Assembly (NCBI GenBank): GCA_015501585.1
Contig: JADNRY010000181.1
Coordinates: forward strand, 1-64,000
DNA: 64,000 nucleotides
Direction of reading: 5' to 3'
From: Rhodocollybia butyracea
Lineage: Eukaryota; Basidiomycota; Agaricomycetes; Agaricales; Omphalotaceae
Made by a program: the position numbers and the translations under genes. Below are positions 58,099 to 64,000 of this stretch, in pieces. Numbering within the stretch: the stretch's first letter is position 1; every line of letters begins with the position of its first letter. The notes under the pieces are model-generated. The model saw only the letters and a program-made list of their open reading frames with translations, was not told where the DNA came from and ran no database searches.

Positions 58099-59798
58099 TG
58101 TCGTGTTGTCTTTCGAGTTACTCTTTAAACCCACACTCTCCTAGGCAACAAGGAAAGCCCGACGCCACCCCCACCCTCGCAGTCCCGCAAGGCTATAATT
58201 ACTTTGTTGTACCGCACAACCGAGCCCGACGCGACTAAACTCCGAGCGCTCAGCGCTCTGTTCCAGCATCTGTGATGTACTTATGATCTGTTTCGATCTT
58301 TTAACTTTATCTTTCGAAATATACAGTCGTCAGATACGGTAGTCAGACGCGAAGACAGATCAACCCCGAAATGAATCACCGACTGGCTGTGCAGTCCTGG
58401 AACGTACTTGGTATGATCCTGCATGATCCACATTTCCTCATTCAGAAATGTGTTCATATGAATTTGAACGGTATATTCAACAGAGCTTCAATGAACGCGG
58501 TAAGATGAATATCCCGAGCAACTCGCAACTTCCGGTTATAAAGCAACTCTTGAAGTTCCACGGTGTCAGCATCGCTGCGATTTTGAATTCCCCCGTGGGA
58601 GGGAGGATTTACCGAGAAAGAAGGTAAAAGTTCACGATTCCCAAGTAGGTTATATGTGTACTTGGATCCTGATTTTTGCGTCGTCAATAGGAAGGGAGGT
58701 GACATGTAATGATGTATGACAGGATGTGGGAGGAGAAATTGGGAAGAACGGAACGGTGAGAGGTGGGGAGCGAAGAAGTATATTCAGATAACGAGGCCTA
58801 GACTATTATAATGCATGTGCAACCCAGAATTGAAGAAAAAGATAGAACAGACAGGAGGCTTGTTGGGGGCTTGATATATAAGTAGGTATCTACAGAACAG
58901 AAATAGACAGCACAGACTCACCATCGGGATCAACAGACCGCTATGACTTGTAGATTAAGACAGAAAATAAATAAGATGAGATGAGATATCATCAATGCGG
59001 CGAACATATGCACTAGTAGGCTCGATGAGGAACGGTTAACTGTATCCGCCCGGGTTCGGGTCCTTCGGGAATACGCACAGGCGACACTACTTACTTGTTG
59101 CAACTGGCTACAGGGGCTCTACAGGGCTAGTCGCCGTACCCGGGAGCAGTGAACAGTGAACCTCGCGGGAGAAGCATAATTAAACGACCCACGCTAGCAC
59201 AACGCCCAGTGTCCGGTATGGTGAATGGATCGGATATACTTACTGAATATGTATATACATACCCCACTCGATGAAATTTCAGAATGAATTTCCTGTGGCT
59301 GGAAATCGGAGTTGGGAGTCAGACGAGATCAGAGCTGTAAGAAAAAACCTTGAAACTTTGAAAACTGAGGTGATTTCGCTAGGATCCCAATACCTTATAT
59401 GCATTTGGCTATAATATGCATCGCCTATCAGCCTAACTATCACCGCGACTCGAGCTCTAAGAGGCTCTAAGTAGACTAAATTTTTTTTACGGAATCAGGA
59501 CCTGGATCTGGCAGATAGAAATGAGCACTCTGAGGCACTGAGGGAAATGAGAACTAATCGGTTCATTCTATTGTATTTGAAACCGAGTGATGTGAGGTGA
59601 TGTGAGCCATCAAATACATCAAACGCTTTGTGCTTTGCCTTTCTCTTTCCGTGGTGACGCGACTTGATTCTTTACACTCATGAACCCAACGAAGAACGTG
59701 CTCTATCTATACAGCTGAATGAACCTTTTCCTTTGGTATATCAGTTTTTTCTCTTTCTACTCATAATCTTATCATCTCTCAGACGAACCACAGATACC
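58099..59798. other. Intergenic, 1.7 kb
   Basis: No supported gene. GC-rich inverted similarity around 59049-59160 (CCCGGGTTCGGG... and CCGTACCCGGGAG) and short ATGAGATGAGATAT and GATGTGAGGTGATGTGAG simple repeats. Confidence 0.5.
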
Positions 59799-62700
59799 AT
59801 GCCACCTCGACGTGCTCAAACCTCATCCAATACGCTCAGTCCTCAAGACAATACCGAACCGGCGTCACTCGGCTTTCCACGTTCTACTTCTCCTTCAAAT
59901 GGCTTCACACAATTTTTGTCAAGACCATCCAAATGGTTCGGGCGAAGTGCCTCGAATCCTAGGATGACATCCACAGCAGCTGGCTCTACCTCTGAACCTC
60001 GAGCAAGCAGTTCGTCAGGAAGAAAACACAAAATATCGCGTCCAACCGACCCTAGGCCGATCCTGGATTCGTATTCTACTGCGCCAGGAGCCAGGTGAGT
60101 CGTCAAAATTTAATTTTTTTTCATTCATTCTGCTGATTTTTTTTTCTGTAGATCAGTGATGGATCTTTCGTCTTCGCGCAATCCGAATTCTCTTGACCTT
60201 TCAAGAATACCCTTTAACAATGCTAGCCAGCCATCCAGTCCATCCAGTCCCTTTCGTCCTGGCGGTCTGGGTGACCTACGCGCAATCTCGAAACGGGCCT
60301 GGTCGAGATCTGCAGATGATCTCACGAACATGTCAACAGAAACTCTGCCTGCAATGGGAGAGAAAATTGCACAGTATCGAAACCGAAGCAATAGTAACGT
60401 GATGCGAAATAATGGGCCTCCATCTGCTCCGCCTACAGTCCCTCAGCCATTTCCTTCAATGCCCACAGTTTCGGTATCTACGTCTGCACCCATACTGAAC
60501 GAACGACCCCCAAGTCCACACGTCCACACGCGTTCGCATTCATTCACTCCAAAGCTAGCGTCAAAACTATCCGCGCCATTGTTCCCAGTCAGTCCAAAAC
60601 GTAAAGGTTCTGCAGGCTCCGAGCTGGAAACACCTCCTGTCCCTTCCAGAGGCGCTTACCCGTTTAGTGCCAGTATTCCTTCTCCCACCACTCATCGTTC
60701 CACGACTCTTCTAGCTCCGCCCAGCATTGTCGAACCCAGCGACGATCAACGTTCCTCTCAAATCGTCTACAACTCTGGTTTCATAAACAAATTCGCTGAC
60801 GGCACTGCCAACCTACACCAAGCCAATCTTGGCCCCGTAAAAGCATGGAAACCGTTCAAACTCGAGCTCAAGGGCTCAAAACTCTACTTTTACAAGCCTC
60901 CGTCAGATAGGGCTGCAGAAGTCAAAGAGCTTTTTCCTATGGAGCTCGTTCCTGCTAGTATGCAGGATGATGTGGAACAAGTGGAGGGTGAGGGTGAAGA
61001 TGATCCATTCTCGAGTGTGCGGTCGCCGAGACAGGACAATTCAGTCGCTCAGAGGAAGCGGCGAGCATTCTGGGGTCGACGGACACATCCTGATCTATCT
61101 CGAGATGCGGATGGCAATATCGAGAGAGGGACCTTTGAAGCGTTGACACACGAGGCTGTTTTTGGGACCACGTTTGACGAAGCACTTGAACAATGGAAGG
61201 AGTTTGCTGCCTCTGTTCTACTGTCTTTGCCTCACTTGGTTGAGCAAGCCACTTTCGAGGCGGAGCTGATGAGGTGTTGCAAGTACCTTGTTACTGGCGC
61301 GGAGGCGGAAGAGGAAGAAGAAGAAAAACAAAGAGTTGTATGGCTGGTACAAGAGTACCTTCAGTACCATGATCGGGAACTGGACTTTCCCGACTGGCCT
61401 GAATGGAAGTCGGAAATCGCTCCTGAAAGGAGTACACCGGCGACATATCTACCTAGGTCTGATTCCACGCGGGCAATATTCAATCCCACTCCCGTTGCGT
61501 CTCCCAATATCGGTATGTTCTCTCCGAGACCAGGGGACATCCGTCCACTCTCGTTATCCGATGCGCTAAACGGAGGTCAGCCCAACACAAAGCCAACTCT
61601 AGCTTTCCTTGATATCAACTCTGCGCCGCCCACCCCCGCCTCTGGTTACTTCCCCAATACCGTGCCCTGGGCTTCCGCGCTCGACCGAGAAGGCCTCTCT
61701 CGTGATGTCCTCCTCCTCATCGACCCCGAAACCATCGCACGCAGTCTCACCGCCTTCCATGTCGCCGCACTCCAACAGCTCCCCGAAAGCCTCACAGCGG
61801 ACTTTATACTCAAACCCGAAGGCTCCGAACCCTCAGCTTCCACATCATCACCCAATTCCCTTTTCTCCGCATCCACGGCGCCCTCTTCGGCTCCGAAGAC
61901 CACCCACACTGGCTCACTAAACTGTTGTTAGTGCAAATTCTCGGTGCCGACACCTCCACCGGTTACGCTACTCATAAACTGCCCCCTTCTCCAAGCCGGA
62001 GATCAGACGACCGTACCTACGCCACATCTCGTACCCACTCTCGTTCCGAGGTCATCTCGGCCTGGATAAAAATCGGCGAGCAATGTCGGTTGAGCGGGGA
62101 CGAATGCTCGTGGCGAGCGATTCTCCTAGCATTGTGTTCTGCACCTGTTGCGAGATTGGAAAAGGCATGGAAAAGGGTTGATTCGGGAGGGATAGCGACT
62201 GTTGAGTCTTGGGTTCAACCTGATAATAGTAATAACAAAGGTCAGGGTGGGATCAAGGAACCGAGGGTGACGCCCTGGGGAGGGAATATGAAAAATTTAA
62301 TCAGGAGGAGCTTTCGAAGGCTTTGGTCCCCGCGCCTAGTGGGATTGGGGATGTGGTTGTTGTGGGGGCGTTGACGAGAGTGAGGGTACTGTTTGAAGAG
62401 TTTCGGACGTGCGTTTCGCTCTGTCCGAGGGGGACGATGCTAGAGGACGATGATGCAGTGAAAAAGTTAGCTGTTTATTGGAATGATATTCTTGCTGATG
62501 GTGGGAGCAGAGGAGGATCGCTGGCTATGAAGTTTCAACGGTACGTTTCCGAACTTGTCGTCTTTACCTATACTGACTTACTTTCGCAGAGTGGACCAAT
62601 TCATTTCATTATCACTTGCAGCTGAACCTAAACGAAAAGGTCTTTACGAACCCTTCTATTGGCACAAATCAAGTGGCCAGTCCTTGACCGCACCGCTACT

Positions 62701-64000
62701 TCCACTCCTTTTCCCCGAGCCTCTACCGACAATAACTTTACTTGACCGATCGCAATTACTCCGCGGACGTGTAGATAGTGATGCAACTGATATCCAACAT
62801 CTACGCGCTGTTGATGGGCATTTACGAGCGGAAGACCGCAGGCAAACTAATCAGCAAGGGGCAGATGGGATCTTAGCTTCGTTGAATCAGAAGGGAACGA
62901 CTATCCCGGTTTATAACGGGGATCTATTACTCGTTGTGCAGAATCCGAGTGTTGAGTCGTCGTCTACTGGGTCGAGACCTTCGTCTTTGGTTAGGTCTCG
63001 TCCGCCGAGTACAGCTGATATGGACGCGTCGTTGTTCTTGGATGGGAAATCTGACTTGAACGCTATTGGGAGGACACCCTCCATTCGGGTAACGCCTCGG
63101 TCATCAGCTAACCTAGAGCGAAAAAGCAGTGTTGCACGAAGGAATTCACTGCCATCCCTATCTCAACGGCAACATCCAACTTTATCTGAAAACTCGTCGG
63201 AGCCTCCGCTCCGTGTTCTTGTTCAAGCAGGGACCCTGGATCGTCTGGTGGATATCCTTGTTCAAGGACTTCATAATGTTTCGGTTTCTGTTGCCGACGA
63301 CAATGGAGAGATGTCGTTGCGAGTGGGAATGACGAGGGAGTTGTTACTTGACCACAAGGAGTTTACCAGGGTGTGGTGGAATGTTTTTCGGAGCTTTGTG
63401 ACGCCGTTAATATTTTTCGAGGTGAGTCTCTGTTTGTGCGGATGGATAGGTGTGATACTGACGTCTTTACTTAGCTTTTACGCAAGATTTACCTCAAGAG
63501 TCAACCAATAGGCTCTCCTCCCTTACCTGATCAGTATCTCACCGCCATATCTGTAAAGTCTCAAGTCCTTGAAACGGTAAAACTCTGGTTGACAAAAGGC
63601 GGAGGAGCCCAAGACATATTGGATGATTCACAGCTCTTACAAGCTCTCCGAGCGTTTTTCTCCAGTTCCAGTGATCACACCATACTTCATGCTTCCCCTC
63701 CTACTATGTTTGAAGATTCCAGTGTCCGACAAGCTTGGGACAGTTTGACAGAGTCGCGACAGGTTGTTGAACAGATACTTTGTTCGCAGACGATGAGACC
63801 TTCGATCCCGAGGAATCACATCTCGAGAAGCACGGTTACGACGTCTGAGTCGAGGATGAGGAATCTTAGTACAAGGGAGCCTCCAGATATGGACCGGATG
63901 AGTCCGGAAGAATTTGTGGATAATATTGATGGGATGGCCTTTGCTGCGTTTAATAATGTGACGGAGGAAGTAAGTGAGGTATCCTCTCGACCTTCCTTCT
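59799..64000 (+). CDS. Ras-family guanine nucleotide exchange factor with PH domain (3' end outside window)
   Basis: Activates a Ras-like GTPase by GDP/GTP exchange; the partner is not known. Exons: 59799-60094, 60152-62540, 62590-63421 and 63475 to about 63969, then beyond the edge. A 250-residue Ser/Pro leader precedes a PH domain (VKAWKPFKLELKGSKLYFYK). The RasGEF catalytic region follows: SRDVLLLIDPETIARSLTAF, HWLTKLLLVQILG, VISAWIKIGEQCRLSGDECS, WRAILLALCSAPVARLEKAW and YWNDILADGG. A RasGEF-N-like region comes last: RVLVQAGTLDRLVDILVQGL to FTRVWWNVFRSFVTPLIFFE. Single-base losses near the CCC run 61830-61832 and at the A5 run 62291-62295 break an otherwise conserved frame. The catalytic domain placed before RasGEF-N is unusual against Cdc25/SOS order but may be normal for this fungal subfamily. 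Confidence 0.82.

Noticed and set aside
58454..58705. 83-codon minus frame in the 1.7-kb intergenic region
   Set aside because: No family, no splice partners and weak coding character.
52140..62295. Programmed frameshifting or stop-codon readthrough as explanation of broken frames
   Set aside because: The breaks have no common slippery sequence, occur in unrelated housekeeping genes and nearly all sit in homopolymers; sequence error is simpler.
1..64000. CRISPR arrays, operons, prokaryotic regulatory sites, rRNA
   Set aside because: None seen; introns and gene content are eukaryotic.

Overview
The window comes from a nuclear genome of a mushroom-forming fungus (Basidiomycota, Agaricomycetes). 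The evidence is short spliceosomal introns (about 45-60 bp, GT-AG with some GC-AG), an intron-containing tRNA, a DUF6535 membrane protein of a type common in Agaricomycetes, and a protein kinase with the HGDIRG catalytic loop usual in agaric tyrosine-kinase-like kinases. I cannot name the species.

Two kinds of DNA alternate. Housekeeping blocks: hemerythrin-like protein and COG2 (14.5-18.8 kb), VPS8 and a Cti6-type PHD protein (18.9-25.9 kb), threonine dehydratase, a TKL kinase and a mitochondrial PrpD-type 2-methylcitrate dehydratase (28.1-37.1 kb), a PAM2-motif protein and SAC3/TREX-2 (37.8-45.9 kb), SLU7 (50.2-52.2 kb), an SDR oxidoreductase, tRNA-Thr, a DUF6535 protein and a RasGEF that runs off the right edge (54.5-64 kb). 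COG2 and VPS8 converge tail to tail and both encode membrane-tethering factors. Threonine dehydratase and the methylcitrate enzyme lie on one 2-oxobutyrate/propionyl-CoA route.

The accessory parts (0-12 kb, 26.6-27.5 kb, 46.3-49.5 kb, 53-54 kb) carry a multigene family I do not recognise, here called the PC-x-GW family. Eight copies (A-H) are present. Each has a signal-peptide exon, a short phase-0 intron (phase 1 in H), then an exon for a domain centred on C-x(2-4)-PC-[VIA]-G-[WC] with a YTN motif before it and an FW..FPR.[KR]F..[WG]W..LK..I block after it, and a basic tail. All share a TATA-box and initiator-like promoter block that also duplicated. Copies D, E, F, G and H are intact; A is cut by the window edge and altered near its start; B is split by a roughly 1.1-kb terminal-inverted-repeat element; C has a premature stop. 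A second insertion of about 0.5 kb lies between A and B, and its empty site is visible at C and E. This family is the best candidate for an undescribed system: a rapidly duplicating, probably co-regulated set of secreted proteins.

About ten conserved genes or gene parts show one-base frame breaks, nearly all losses within homopolymer runs (VPS8, the PHD gene, SAC3, SLU7, DUF6535, RasGEF, the kinase). These look like uncorrected sequencing errors, so single frameshifts should not be read as biology without checking. Exon boundaries given here were derived by eye from splice sites and frame continuity.
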